A stretch of 64,000 nt of DNA, taken from Arthrobacter citreus (GTDB taxonomy: Bacteria > Bacillota > Bacilli > Bacillales > Bacillaceae_G). The notes beneath the pieces were generated by a model that was not told the origin of the DNA, searched no databases, and saw only the letters and a program-made list of their open reading frames with translations. The stretch covers positions 2,790,001-2,854,000 of the forward strand of contig CP053688.1 in the NCBI GenBank assembly GCA_013200995.1. The letters run 5' to 3'. Made by a program: the position numbers and the translations under genes. Below are positions 50,489 through 59,924 of the stretch, one piece after another; within the stretch, counting starts at the first letter, position 1; each line of letters begins with the position of its first letter.

Positions 50489-53011
50489 ATGAATAAGATT
50501 CGGATTAGTAAAGTAGGTTTGTTTAAACTATTTTTCATTTCAATATTACTAGTTACATTCATCTTTGTTGGAAAAAACGTACTTTTAAATTTCGACTTTC
50601 AAATGTTCTTTAACTATATGGAGTCTCTTACATTAATACAATATTTTCTAATTTTTGCATTAGGTATTATTGCTGTTTCTCCAATGTTTTTATATGATTT
50701 CGTCCTTGTTAGACTATTAAAATTAGATTTCAGTTTTCGTAAAATTTTAATGGTAGCTTGGCTAGCAAACACTTCCTCTAACTTAATTGGACTCGGTGGT
50801 GTCGCTGGTACTACTATTCGTACTCTTTTTTATCGACAAGAGCGCACTGGACCAGAAATTGTTAAAGCGGTAAGTAGTGTAACAATCTTCTTACTTTCTG
50901 GATTATCGATATTGAGTTTAGTTTTATTTACAGGGATCTTTGATTTATCATTTTTAAATGAATATAAGTACTTATATGTCGCAATCGTCATTGCCATTTG
51001 TTATTTCCCGTTAATGTTTTTAGTTGTTTATATGAAGCGAAATTTTTTCTCGGAAAACTTTTCCGCAAAATATATGATCTCATTGGTTACCATTTCCTTA
51101 TGTGAATGGTCCTTTATATTTTTATTTATTTACTTTATTTGTTTATTTTTAAATATTGATATTTCGATTATTGAAGTTTTGCCCGTTTTTTTAGTGGCCT
51201 CTGTAGCAGCACTGTTAAGTATGATCCCTGGCGGATTAGGTTCATTTGATTTTATTTTTCTATTAGGGTTCACATATTTTGGGATTGATAAAGAAACAAC
51301 ACTACTAGTTTTATTAATCTATCGTTTCAGTTATTTCTTCTTCCCATTTGCTTGTGGTATTGTTTTAGCACTCAAACTATTATGGAACAAAATCAATCAA
51401 TCATTTAATAATATTCCAAACCAAATATCAACATATTTGGGCCATAAGATTTTAACAATTTTAATTTTCTTGTCTGGGGTAATTCTTTTAGTTTCCGCAG
51501 CTGTACCAAGCATGCTTTTAAGAATTAGTCTTTTAAATTTAATTTTACCTTCAACAATTATTAATCTTTCACATTTAATTTCTGTCACAACAGGCTTTAC
51601 ATTATTAGGGCTTTCGCGAGGAATTGATTATAAAGTGAAAAGAGCGTGGTATATTACTTTATTCATGCTAATTGTTGGAGCAATTACAACTTATTCAAAA
51701 GGATTAGATTATGAAGAAGCACTTTTTGTACTAGCAGTAGCATTTATATTATTTGCTTCAAAGAAACAATTTTATAGAGAAAGCTTTGTTTTAACATGGG
51801 GAAAGCTGATCGTTGATAATTTTATATTGTTTTTCTTTTTAGGTAGCTATTTACTAATTGCTTATATTAATCTTCCACATACAAATGTACGGATCCCTGC
51901 CAAATATTTGCCTTATATCCTTGTCAATTCGAGGGATATCGTAATAAGTGCAGTGCTTGGTTTTGTAGCTGCTTTTCTATTTTTTTATATCGCTTTTTTC
52001 AAAGTTAAAAGAAAAGAATTTAATTTTATAGGCACAAAAAATGAAGAAGAAAAAATAAGAGTCCATTTAAATACATATGGTGGAACTGAACTTTCCCATT
52101 TAGTTTTTTTACATGATAAATATTTATTTTGGGCTCAGGATGAAACAGTATTATTTATTTTCCAACCATATGCAGACAAACTAGTTATTTTAGGTGACCC
52201 AATTGGGGAAAAGTCCCGTATCTATCCTGCTATTGAAGAATTATTAAATTATGCTGATCAATTTGGATATAATCTCGTTTTCTATCAAGTAAACTCAAAT
52301 TCTTTAGCGTACTTACATGAAAATGGATTTGATTTCTTTAAACTTGGTGAAGAAGGGTTTACGGATATTTCAACGTTCTCTTTATCTGGAAAACGTAATA
52401 AAGGTATTCGCGCCCTTTACAATAAGTTTGAACGTGAAGAATATAGTTTTGAAATGATTGAACCTCCGTTCTCAAATGAGTTCTTTGCAGATTTACAGAA
52501 TTTATCTACTGAGTGGCTAAAAGGTAGAAAAGAAAAAGGTTTTTCACTTGGCTATTTTGATGAAGATTATATCAAACTTGCACCTGTAGCTGTTATTAAA
52601 AATAATGAAAATAAGTTAATTGCTTTCGCGTCTATTATGCCTAACTATAATGACCATACAATTTCAATTGATTTAATGCGCCATAAAATAGATGCACCAA
52701 AGGGAATTATGGATTATATGTTTATTAATTTAATTGAATCATTTAGATTGAAAGATTTTCACTACTTTAATATCGGAATGACACCTTTAGCAAATGTTGG
52801 ACTTTCTAAATATTCATTTACTAGTGAAAAAATTGCAGCACAGATTTATGAATATGGACAGTTCTTGTATCATTTTCAAGGTTTAAGAAGCTTTAAAGAA
52901 AAATACGTGGATTCTTGGACACCGAAGTTTTTGGCATATCATAAAAAAACTTCTTTACCGATTACTATGTTACAAATTACTTCATTAATTTCTAAAACTA
53001 GAAAGCCGTAA
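50489..53011 (+). CDS. mprF: Lysylphosphatidylglycerol synthase/flippase
   Basis: 840 residues: an N-terminal flippase of about 14 spans (residues 1-510; the GLGGVAGTTIRTLFYRQERTG and SMIPGGLGSFDFIFLLG motifs are typical), and a C-terminal cytoplasmic DUF2156 domain (about 530-840, HDKYLFWAQDETVLFIFQPY, VILGDPIGEKSRIY, RNKGIRALYNKFEREEY, FHYFNIGMTPLANVGLSKYS). It transfers lysine from Lys-tRNA to phosphatidylglycerol and flips the product outwards, lowering surface negative charge and increasing resistance to cationic peptides. CAGGAGTGTCTT precedes the ATG. Confidence 0.95.
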   Translation: MNKIRISKVGLFKLFFISILLVTFIFVGKNVLLNFDFQMFFNYMESLTLIQYFLIFALGIIAVSPMFLYDFVLVRLLKLDFSFRKILMVAWLANTSSNLIGLGGVAGTTIRTLFYRQERTGPEIVKAVSSVTIFLLSGLSILSLVLFTGIFDLSFLNEYKYLYVAIVIAICYFPLMFLVVYMKRNFFSENFSAKYMISLVTISLCEWSFIFLFIYFICLFLNIDISIIEVLPVFLVASVAALLSMIPGGLGSFDFIFLLGFTYFGIDKETTLLVLLIYRFSYFFFPFACGIVLALKLLWNKINQSFNNIPNQISTYLGHKILTILIFLSGVILLVSAAVPSMLLRISLLNLILPSTIINLSHLISVTTGFTLLGLSRGIDYKVKRAWYITLFMLIVGAITTYSKGLDYEEALFVLAVAFILFASKKQFYRESFVLTWGKLIVDNFILFFFLGSYLLIAYINLPHTNVRIPAKYLPYILVNSRDIVISAVLGFVAAFLFFYIAFFKVKRKEFNFIGTKNEEEKIRVHLNTYGGTELSHLVFLHDKYLFWAQDETVLFIFQPYADKLVILGDPIGEKSRIYPAIEELLNYADQFGYNLVFYQVNSNSLAYLHENGFDFFKLGEEGFTDISTFSLSGKRNKGIRALYNKFEREEYSFEMIEPPFSNEFFADLQNLSTEWLKGRKEKGFSLGYFDEDYIKLAPVAVIKNNENKLIAFASIMPNYNDHTISIDLMRHKIDAPKGIMDYMFINLIESFRLKDFHYFNIGMTPLANVGLSKYSFTSEKIAAQIYEYGQFLYHFQGLRSFKEKYVDSWTPKFLAYHKKTSLPITMLQITSLISKTRKP

Positions 53012-53016
53012 ATTAG

Positions 53017-53056
53017 AAGTCAGTTAATGTACTTATCACATTAACTGACTTTTTTA
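53017..53056 (+). terminator. Terminator of mprF
   Basis: AGTCAGTTAATGT and ACATTAACTGACT, a 13-bp perfect stem with a 7-base loop, followed by TTTTTT. Confidence 0.92.
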
Positions 53057-53105
53057 GTCCGAAAAAATTTATCAATTTTTCAATGTAAAAAAAACGATAT
53101 GATGT

Positions 53106-53168
53106 TAATTTCCACTACAGGATTCTCGCTTTCCATGGGGCGAGACATGAGCCTCCTTTCGTTCCAAT
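53106..53168. repeat. Dispersed Bacillaceae-type intergenic repeat
   Basis: Read on the minus strand it contains AAAGGAGGCTCATGTCTCGC, ATGGAAAGCGAGAATCC and TGTAGTGGAAATTAACA, with a CTCGC/GCGAG stem. Such words are familiar to me from repetitive intergenic sequences of several Bacillaceae, but only this copy is in the window. Confidence 0.5.
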
Positions 53169-53261
53169 CAACTTCTTCTAATTAAAGAAGCATACAAAAA
53201 AAAATCATTAATCATTTTCATAATTTTAAATTTCTAATCAAAATATAAAAATTGGTAAAAA

Positions 53262-53279
53262 ATAATAATCATTATCGCT
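53262..53279. promoter_or_regulatory. Fur/PerR-like box upstream of ohrR
   Basis: ATAATAATCATTATCG, close to the 7-1-7 Fur consensus TGATAAT-N-ATTATCA. It is unexpected ahead of an OhrR-Ohr unit and suggests an extra layer of control by Fur or PerR. Confidence 0.4.
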
Positions 53280-53354
53280 TGCAAAATTATTTCCTATCAA
53301 CTATGATTGTGTCATATTAAATTGTGCACAACTAATATATAAGGATGTTGACAT

Positions 53355-53801
53355 ATGAATAAAGAAAACCAGCTTTTGCTTGAAAATCAATTATGCTTTT
53401 CGATTTATGCTTGCTCTCGAGAAATTACGAAATTATATCGCCCAATATTAGATGAAATTGGCATTACTTACCCACAATACCTGGCACTACTTTCTCTTTG
53501 GGAAAAAGACCAACAAACTGTAAAAGAGCTTGGTGGAACTCTTTTTCTTGATTCAGGTACACTTACACCAATGCTAAAGCGCATGGAATCTGCCGGATTA
53601 ATTTATCGCAAACGTGATTCAAGCGATGAGAGAAAAGTATTTATTACATTAACTGAAGATGGAAAAGCATTAAAAGAAAAAGCTTATTGTATTCCAGAGA
53701 AGTTTTTTAATGAAAGTGACACTACTCAAGAGGAATTTTTGACAATATTAAGTCAAATAAAGGCATTATTACAGAAAGTTCAATCTGCAAATGAAAATTA
53801 A
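53355..53801 (+). CDS. ohrR: Organic hydroperoxide sensor, MarR family
   Basis: 148 residues, MarR-type winged helix. The peroxide-sensing cysteine is Cys14 in LENQLCFSIYACSREI, and the downstream Tyr residues that contact it are in YRPILDEIGITYPQYLAL. A second Cys at residue 20 is less usual. Repressor of ohr, released on oxidation by organic hydroperoxides. Encoded 26 bases before ohr on the same strand; the weak palindrome ATTGTGCACAACT at about 53322 may be the operator. Confidence 0.92.
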   Translation: MNKENQLLLENQLCFSIYACSREITKLYRPILDEIGITYPQYLALLSLWEKDQQTVKELGGTLFLDSGTLTPMLKRMESAGLIYRKRDSSDERKVFITLTEDGKALKEKAYCIPEKFFNESDTTQEEFLTILSQIKALLQKVQSANEN

Positions 53802-53827
53802 TAAGTTATATAAAGGAGAAATTTAAA

Positions 53828-54247
53828 ATGGAAAAATTATATACTGCTACAGCAACTGCAACGGGTGGACGTGACGGAAGAGTAATTTCATCAGATGATT
53901 TTATTAATTTAGCGCTTAAACCACCAGTAGAATTAGGTGGTCCTGGTGGTGCAACAAATCCTGAACAACTTTTCGCAGCTGGTTATTCAGCTTGCTTCGA
54001 TAGTGCCTTAAACTTAGTAGCTCGTCAGAAAAGTATTAAATTAGAAGCTACATCTGTAACCGCAAACATAACAATTGGTAAAGATCCCGCTGACGGAGGG
54101 TTTAAATTAGCTGCTCAACTTGATGTAAAAGTGCAAGGAGTACCAACAGAAGTAGCAGTAGAACTAGTAAAGGCAGCACACGGTGTATGTCCATACTCTA
54201 AAGCGACTAGAGGAAACATGGACGTTCAATTGAGAGTTATTGGATAA
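53828..54247 (+). CDS. ohr: Organic hydroperoxide resistance peroxidase
   Basis: 139 residues, OsmC/Ohr family. The catalytic cysteines are in GYSACFDSAL (about residue 59) and HGVCPYSKATRGN (about residue 123); the arginine pocket is typical. It detoxifies fatty acid hydroperoxides using lipoylated partners. AAGGAGAAATTTAAA precedes the ATG. Confidence 0.95.
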   Translation: MEKLYTATATATGGRDGRVISSDDFINLALKPPVELGGPGGATNPEQLFAAGYSACFDSALNLVARQKSIKLEATSVTANITIGKDPADGGFKLAAQLDVKVQGVPTEVAVELVKAAHGVCPYSKATRGNMDVQLRVIG

Positions 54248-54268
54248 GAGTTAATGTTAAAGGTAAAA

Positions 54269-54303
54269 AAGGGAATAGGCAAAAAATTAACCTATTCCCT
54301 TCT
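54269..54303. terminator. Terminator shared by ohr and the FetB-like gene
   Basis: GGGAATAGG and CCTATTCCC, 9-bp stem with A- and T-runs on both sides. Confidence 0.85.
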
Positions 54304-54304
54304 T

Positions 54305-55081
54305 CTACCCCTCTAGTATCGTTTCGTATTTTAATGAGTCGTCTTTTGTAAAGAACTTTCGATAAGATAGAAGTGTTGAGGAAAATACGCTTATTGCAAT
54401 TGCTCCGATTAAGATGCATTCAATTAATAATTGATATTTAATTGCATATAAGGGACTAATGCCTGCAAAAATCATACCAGTCATTGAACCTGGCAATGTA
54501 ACGATTCCAACTGTTTTAGCACGATCAATTGATGGAATTAATGCTGCTTTAATTGAATTTTTTATGACATGATTTGATGCTTGCTTAGTTGTTGCACCTA
54601 AGCATAGTGCAGCTTCAATTTGATTTTTATTCGCTTGAATTTCAGCTCTAAGTCTAGTTAGTGCTAAACTATTTGCGTTCATTGATGTACTAATAATCAT
54701 ACTTGAAATTGGAATAACATATTGAGCTTTTAACGAAATTTTATTTGCTACCAGTACAATTCCTAAAGAAATCATAACGCCTAGAAAAATACTAATAAAT
54801 GAAATAAAAAATGCTCCTTCAATATGATGCGACCGTTTACTTGAAGTATGAGCACCAAATAAAATCATACAAAATAAAATAATGATGACAATGAAAAAAT
54901 GTTCAATTTTAAGGATGTATTCAAGTACATAACCCATTATCATTAATTGAATTACTGTCCTAACAGAAGAAACACCAATATCTTTTTCAACGCCAAGTTT
55001 TTGATAATATGATAATGCAATCGCAATAATAATTAATAGAAATGTTAGCGATACACCTGTTATATGCAAATTGCCTTCCAT
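54305..55081 (-). CDS. FetB/YjkA-type ABC permease (UPF0014)
   Basis: 258 residues from ATG 55081, seven predicted spans, with the UPF0014 motifs GVSSVRTVIQLMIMGYVLEY and the ALTRLRAEIQANKNQIEAAL-LGAT block. In E. coli FetAB exports iron and protects against peroxide; in B. subtilis the pair is YjkA/YjkB. Starts 13 bases after the ATPase stop with GAGGG as ribosome binding site. Position next to ohrR-ohr and the Fur-controlled siderophore operon fits a role in iron and peroxide homeostasis. Confidence 0.85.
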   Translation of the reverse strand: MEGNLHITGVSLTFLLIIIAIALSYYQKLGVEKDIGVSSVRTVIQLMIMGYVLEYILKIEHFFIVIIILFCMILFGAHTSSKRSHHIEGAFFISFISIFLGVMISLGIVLVANKISLKAQYVIPISSMIISTSMNANSLALTRLRAEIQANKNQIEAALCLGATTKQASNHVIKNSIKAALIPSIDRAKTVGIVTLPGSMTGMIFAGISPLYAIKYQLLIECILIGAIAISVFSSTLLSYRKFFTKDDSLKYETILEG

Positions 55082-55094
55082 CATTCCACCCTCT

Positions 55095-55817
55095 TTAAGC
55101 AATTGTAGAAAGGAAATTCTTCCCTAATTCAGTGCTTGGATTGTTAAAAAACTCATTAACTGTACTTACTTCTACTAATTTACCATCAATTAATAACCCT
55201 ACTCGATCTGCAATTTGTTGAACTAAATCCATATTATGGGTGACAAGAATAATGGACATATTTTCCTCTACTTTTAAGTTTACTAGAAGATCCTGAATAT
55301 GTAGGGTAGATTGTGGATCTAAAGCCGAAGTAATTTCATCACATAATAATATATTTGGTTTCATTGCTAGTGCTCTTGCGATTGATACTCTTTGCTGTTG
55401 CCCAATCGATAGGGATAAAGAATTTCGATTAAATAAATCAGCTTCTAGTCCAACTTTTTCTAATAAAGTCTTCGCAACTAAAACGGAATCATTCTTACTA
55501 TAGTTACCATTTAATTTTAGCCCATACAAAATATTATCCTCTACGGTTCCTTCAAATAGAGATGGAGTTTGTAAGATCATGACCGCACTTTTTCGTAGAT
55601 TTTGAGGCGTCATTTTATGAATTGATTGCCCATCTATATGGATTTCACCTTTACTAATCGTTTGTAGTCGATTTAGTGCACGAAGTAAAGTCGATTTTCC
55701 AGCTCCTGAAGTTCCTATTAAACAAAAGATTTCGCCTTTTTTAGCCACAAAACTGATATTTTTAAGGATTGAACTACCGTTAATGTCTACGCATACTTCG
55801 TTGATTAATAATGTCAT
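55095..55817 (-). CDS. FetA/YjkB-type ABC ATPase
   Basis: 240 residues with Walker A GTSGAGKSTLLRAL (about residues 34-47), signature LSIGQQQRVSIARAL, Walker B ILLCDEITSAL and switch His in ILVTHNMD. Partner of the downstream UPF0014 permease. Confidence 0.88.
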   Translation of the reverse strand: MTLLINEVCVDINGSSILKNISFVAKKGEIFCLIGTSGAGKSTLLRALNRLQTISKGEIHIDGQSIHKMTPQNLRKSAVMILQTPSLFEGTVEDNILYGLKLNGNYSKNDSVLVAKTLLEKVGLEADLFNRNSLSLSIGQQQRVSIARALAMKPNILLCDEITSALDPQSTLHIQDLLVNLKVEENMSIILVTHNMDLVQQIADRVGLLIDGKLVEVSTVNEFFNNPSTELGKNFLSTIA

Positions 55818-55847
55818 TTTAACCTCACCTCTTACTAAGCCTTAAAA

Positions 55848-55880
55848 ACTAAGGTGCCCTTAATAGGACACCTTTTTAGT
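55848..55880 (-). terminator. Terminator of the siderophore ABC operon
   Basis: AGGTGTCC and GGGCACCT with T-run on the minus strand, between the FetA-like gene and the ATPase gene of the siderophore system. Confidence 0.8.
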
Positions 55881-55886
55881 AAATAA

Positions 55887-56687
55887 TTAGATTATTTTTC
55901 TTCCGCGGCCGTGTGGGATGCAAAGTGGTGTTCCAAACAATGGGTCCTTTACAATATCACAGTTCATACAAAAAACATCGCAAATTAAATCTTGGTTTAT
56001 GATTTTCTCTGGGTCCCCTTCTGCATAAACTTCTCCGCCTGAAATCGCAACTACATTATGTGCATAACGACATGCTAAATTAATATCATGTAGTACCATA
56101 ACAATTGTACGTTGCTCTTTTTCATTTAATTCATAAAGTAAGTCTAAAATCTCAATTTGATGTGTTAAATCTAAATATGTTGTTGGTTCATCCAATAGAA
56201 TTGTATCTGTGTCTTGAGCCAAAGTCATCGCAATCCAAGCACGTTGGCGTTGCCCTCCAGATAGCGAATCTACTAATTGATCTTTCAAATCGTACATATT
56301 TGTTATTTTTAAAGCATTATTTACTTTTTCTTCATCTTCTTTAGACCACTGTTTTAACCAAGTTTGATACGGGTATCTCCCTTGTTTCACTAATTGAAAT
56401 ACTGTTAAACCTTCAGGTGCAATGGGACTTTGTGGTAGGATAGAAAGATTTCGAGCAATTTCCTTTGTAGGCCTTTTACTTATTTCTTTTCCATCAAGTA
56501 AAATCGTTCCACTTTTTGGTTGTAGTAATCTTGCAAGGGATCGAAGTAAAGTTGATTTTCCACAACCATTTGCTCCAATTAAAACCGTAATCTTCCCTTT
56601 TGGAACTTGAAAGTTTAATTCATTTATAATTGTACGATCATCATACGATAACGTTAATTTTTCTGTTTCTATTGCGCTCGTTGACAT
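55887..56687 (-). CDS. Iron-siderophore ABC transporter ATPase
   Basis: 266 residues from ATG 56687 (AAAGGTGATAAG upstream; the ATG at 56741 overlaps the previous gene). Walker A GANGCGKSTLLRSLA, signature LSGGQRQRAWIAMTLA, Walker B TILLDEPTTYLDL and His in VLHDIN. FecE-type ATPase; the C-terminus carries a Cys pair (DVFCMNCDIV). Energises the two FecCD permeases encoded upstream. Confidence 0.92.
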   Translation of the reverse strand: MSTSAIETEKLTLSYDDRTIINELNFQVPKGKITVLIGANGCGKSTLLRSLARLLQPKSGTILLDGKEISKRPTKEIARNLSILPQSPIAPEGLTVFQLVKQGRYPYQTWLKQWSKEDEEKVNNALKITNMYDLKDQLVDSLSGGQRQRAWIAMTLAQDTDTILLDEPTTYLDLTHQIEILDLLYELNEKEQRTIVMVLHDINLACRYAHNVVAISGGEVYAEGDPEKIINQDLICDVFCMNCDIVKDPLFGTPLCIPHGRGRKII

Positions 56688-56691
56688 CTTA

Positions 56692-57744
56692 TCACCTTTT
56701 TCCAGTCTTAAATAATAAATAGATAAAATATGGTGCGCCAATTACGGCCGTAAAAACACCAGCAGGGATTTGAATCGGACTAAACGCTGTTCTTCCGATT
56801 GTATCAGCCGCTAATACCATAATTGCCCCAATGATTCCAGATAAAGGAATTAATACACCGTAAGAAGCACCAACTAATTTGCGAGCAATATGCGGCGCAA
56901 TTAATCCAACAAATGCGATTGCTCCTGCAAATGCAACTGCACCTGCTACTAATGCTGTACTAATAAATAATAAAATTAAACGATTCTTCTCTACTTGAAC
57001 TCCTAAACTTGTTGAAACATCGTCTCCAAGTTGTTGTGTATTTATATGTCTAATAAACAATAAAGCTAGCACAATAAAAATGAAAGTCCAGACTGATATG
57101 ATTTTAACTTGTTCCCAGTTTGCTCCGTATACGCTCCCTGTTAACCACATATTTGCTTCAGTCGCTCTAAAAATTGGTCCGATGATCATAAAGAATGAAG
57201 TTGTTGCTTGAGCTAATGCAGAAAATCCAACGCCAACCAAAACTAATCTTAATGGCCTTAACTCTCCATTCTTATAAGCAAAACCATAGACAAATAGTAA
57301 ACTGATAATGGCACCAATAAACGCTGCTAAAGGTAACCATTTTATGCTTACTGTTAATTGATTCGTACGGTCATTACTAAAAATCGCTAAAAATAAAACA
57401 ACGGCAGCTCCTGCCCCTCCTGTAATCCCTAAAATATCCGGAGAAGCAAGTGGATTTCTTACTAAGCCTTGAAGAATAGCTCCTGCAATTGCTAAAGATA
57501 TTCCAGCAAAAATGGCAATGATTATTCGAGGCATTCGAAACGCTTGAATGAATAATTCATCTATTTTTTCACCTTCACCAAAAATAACAGATAATACTTT
57601 TGGAATTGAGATGTATCGGTCTCCTAACGTTAAACTCACTACAAATGAACTGATCAGTAAAATAAGTGCAATCGTTAAAACGAAAATTGAATGTTTATTA
57701 AATAGTAATGAAAAATACTTGTTTCGTATTTTGAGCATGTTCAT
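56692..57744 (-). CDS. Siderophore ABC permease (FecCD family), second subunit
   Basis: 350 residues from ATG 57744, which overlaps the TGA of the preceding permease (ATGA). A longer frame exists upstream but its residues lie inside the other gene and lack hydrophobic logic. Ten spans; typical GLVRNPLASPDILGITGGAG and SLGVQVEKNR motifs. Forms a heterodimeric channel with the upstream permease. Confidence 0.92.
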   Translation of the reverse strand: MNMLKIRNKYFSLLFNKHSIFVLTIALILLISSFVVSLTLGDRYISIPKVLSVIFGEGEKIDELFIQAFRMPRIIIAIFAGISLAIAGAILQGLVRNPLASPDILGITGGAGAAVVLFLAIFSNDRTNQLTVSIKWLPLAAFIGAIISLLFVYGFAYKNGELRPLRLVLVGVGFSALAQATTSFFMIIGPIFRATEANMWLTGSVYGANWEQVKIISVWTFIFIVLALLFIRHINTQQLGDDVSTSLGVQVEKNRLILLFISTALVAGAVAFAGAIAFVGLIAPHIARKLVGASYGVLIPLSGIIGAIMVLAADTIGRTAFSPIQIPAGVFTAVIGAPYFIYLLFKTGKR

Positions 57745-58742
57745 TTTACTGTACCGCCTTTTCTTGCTAAATAAATAAAAAATGGTGCACCGATTACTGC
57801 GGTCATAATTCCAACTGGAGTCTCTTCTGGCATTAATATATAACGAGAAGCTACGTCTGCTAATAGTAATAAAATTGCCCCGAAAATACCGCAAAATGGA
57901 ATCATCCATCGGTAATCATTTTTAACGAACATTCTAACTATTTGTGGAACAATTATTCCGACCAAACCTATTGGTCCTGAAATACTGACAGCACCACCTG
58001 CTAGTATAATAACTAATACTACTAATGTAACTTTTAAGAGAGCCGTATTTTGACCTAAAGCTTTCGATACATCGTCTCCAAGCATGAATGTGTTAATTTT
58101 CCCACCAATTGCAAGTGAAATAACCCAAGCGATCACAATATAAGGTAACACCATATGTAAAGAATCGAGTGAACGACCTTGAACTGAGCCTGCTAACCAA
58201 AAAAGGACTTGCTCTAATGCTACTTCATTTGTTACTAGTAAGCCTTGGGTAATCGAGCTAAACATAGCGGCAATTGAAACCCCAGCTAAAGTAATCTTTA
58301 TTGGAGTCGCACCATCTTTTCCTAAAGAACTTAATCCAAATACGAATACTGCTGATATTGTAGCACCTAAAAATGCTAGCCAAATAGTAGCATTAGGTGA
58401 CTGTAAATGAAAAAATGTAATACTAAGAACGATCAACATTGAAGCACCAGCATTTATCCCTAAAACGCTCGGCGATGCTAAAGGATTCTTTGTTAAAACT
58501 TGCATGAATAAACCAGCAATCGCTAAGCTTGCACCTACTATCGATGCAATGATTGCTCTTGGAATACGAACATTTTGAATAACTAAATGTTCATTAGATC
58601 CATTAAATTGTGTAAATGAATGAACTAGGCTTGAAAAACTAGTATTTGTGTATCCTAGTAAAATACTAGAAAAAAAACAAATGACTAATAATAAAACACA
58701 AGCGATAAATACGATAATTCTTGATCTTGGGTGAATAAGCAT
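57741..58742 (-). CDS. Siderophore ABC permease (FecCD family), first subunit
   Basis: 333 residues, YfiZ-like length. FecCD features: VLTKNPLASPSVLGINAGASML, LGDDVSKALGQNT, GLVGIIVPQIVRM. First gene of the minus-strand operon, translationally coupled to the second permease. Divergent from the binding protein gene with Fur boxes between them. Confidence 0.92.
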   Translation of the reverse strand: MLIHPRSRIIVFIACVLLLVICFFSSILLGYTNTSFSSLVHSFTQFNGSNEHLVIQNVRIPRAIIASIVGASLAIAGLFMQVLTKNPLASPSVLGINAGASMLIVLSITFFHLQSPNATIWLAFLGATISAVFVFGLSSLGKDGATPIKITLAGVSIAAMFSSITQGLLVTNEVALEQVLFWLAGSVQGRSLDSLHMVLPYIVIAWVISLAIGGKINTFMLGDDVSKALGQNTALLKVTLVVLVIILAGGAVSISGPIGLVGIIVPQIVRMFVKNDYRWMIPFCGIFGAILLLLADVASRYILMPEETPVGIMTAVIGAPFFIYLARKGGTVK

Positions 58743-58805
58743 TATTATTTCTCCTAATATTCTATTCTCTTTTTTTAGTCTAAATGATATGAATTATCAA
58801 GTCAA

Positions 58806-58820
58806 TGAGAATGATAATCA
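58806..58820. promoter_or_regulatory. Fur box 1
   Basis: TGAGAATGATAATCA, close to the 7-1-7 consensus, nearer the permease operon. Confidence 0.75.
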
Positions 58821-58828
58821 ATTTCTTG

Positions 58829-58858
58829 TTGACTTCTAATAAAATCTTAATCTATAAT
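58829..58858 (+). promoter_or_regulatory. Promoter of the siderophore-binding protein gene
   Basis: TTGACT (58829-58834), 18-base spacer, TATAAT (58853-58858), between the two Fur boxes. Confidence 0.7.
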
Positions 58859-58876
58859 ACATGTTGTCGAGAGAAA

Positions 58877-58891
58877 TGATAATCATTATCA
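58877..58891. promoter_or_regulatory. Fur box 2 (perfect 7-1-7)
   Basis: TGATAATCATTATCA, exact inverted repeat, overlapping the expected transcription start of the binding-protein gene. Confidence 0.88.
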
Positions 58892-58912
58892 ATATAAAGG
58901 GAGAGTAAAGAA

Positions 58913-59872
58913 ATGAGAAAACTAAAATTCTCTTCATTAATTGCACTATTTATTGCAGCAATTATGGTATTAGGTGCTTGTGGCACTAAAAAATCAGATG
59001 AAACTTCTGGTAATGAGAGCAAAGATTCAAATACAATTACGATTCAACACGCTATGGGAACAACTAAAGTTCCAGCAAATCCAAAACGCGTTGTTATTTT
59101 AACTAACGAAGGAACAGAAGCTTTACTTGCTTTAGGAGTTAAACCAGTAGGTGCTGTTCAATCTTGGACAGGAAACCCTTGGTATGATCATATTGCTAAA
59201 GACATGGATGGCGTTCAAGTTGTAGGTTTAGAAAGTGAAGTTAACCTTGAGAAAATCGCTGATTTAAAACCAGACTTAATTATTGGTAATAAAATGCGTC
59301 AAGAAAAAGTATATGAGCAATTAAGTGCAATTGCACCAACAGTATTCGCTGAAACACTACGTGGAGACTGGCAAGAGAATTTCAAATTTTACGCAAAAGT
59401 TTTAAATAAAGAAGAACAAGGAAACACAGTATTAGCTGATTATACAAAACGTGTAGATGACCTAAAAGCTAAATTAGGCGATAAATTAAATCAAAAAATT
59501 TCAATGGTACGTTTCATGGGTGCTGATGTTCGAATCTATCACCAAGATACTTTCTCAGGTGTAATTCTTAAACAATTAGGCTTCCAACGTCCAGAAGAAC
59601 AAAATGCACCTGATTTTGCTGAGCAGGGTGTTACAAAAGAAAGAATTCCAGCAATGGACGGAGATTACATATTCTACTTCACATATGATAACGGAAAAGA
59701 ATCTGGTACTGCTCTTGAAAAACAATTTACAGAAGATCCATTATTCAAAAAGTTAAATGCTTATAAAAATGGACATGTTATTAAAGTAAGTGATGTTATT
59801 TGGAACACTGCAGGTGGAATCAAAGCTGCTTACTTAATGTTAGATGACATTGAAAAAACTTTTACTAAATAA
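58913..59872 (+). CDS. Iron-siderophore ABC substrate-binding lipoprotein
   Basis: 319 residues with a lipobox (MVLGACG, Cys23) and a two-lobed periplasmic-binding fold. Sequence features (KRVVILTNEGTEALLALGVK, VGLESEVNLEKIADLKPDL, QENFKFYAKVL) resemble B. subtilis YfiY, which binds hydroxamate siderophores such as schizokinen and arthrobactin. It delivers Fe(III)-siderophore to the divergent permeases. GGGAGAGTAAAG precedes the ATG. Fur-repressed. Confidence 0.92.
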   Translation: MRKLKFSSLIALFIAAIMVLGACGTKKSDETSGNESKDSNTITIQHAMGTTKVPANPKRVVILTNEGTEALLALGVKPVGAVQSWTGNPWYDHIAKDMDGVQVVGLESEVNLEKIADLKPDLIIGNKMRQEKVYEQLSAIAPTVFAETLRGDWQENFKFYAKVLNKEEQGNTVLADYTKRVDDLKAKLGDKLNQKISMVRFMGADVRIYHQDTFSGVILKQLGFQRPEEQNAPDFAEQGVTKERIPAMDGDYIFYFTYDNGKESGTALEKQFTEDPLFKKLNAYKNGHVIKVSDVIWNTAGGIKAAYLMLDDIEKTFTK

Positions 59873-59880
59873 TTAAAACT

Positions 59881-59922
59881 AAAAAAGGATTACCTTAATT
59901 TGATTAAGGTGATCCTTTTTTA
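59881..59922 (+). terminator. Terminator of the binding-protein gene
   Basis: AAAAGGATTACCTTAAT and ATTAAGGTGATCCTTTTTT, long stem with one mismatch and T-run. Confidence 0.92.
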
Positions 59923-59924
59923 GT

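Noticed and set aside
57745..57909. N-terminal extension of the second FecCD permease
   Set aside because: The 55 extra residues lie within the upstream permease gene in another frame, are charged and not hydrophobic, and the ATGA overlap start has its own ribosome binding site.
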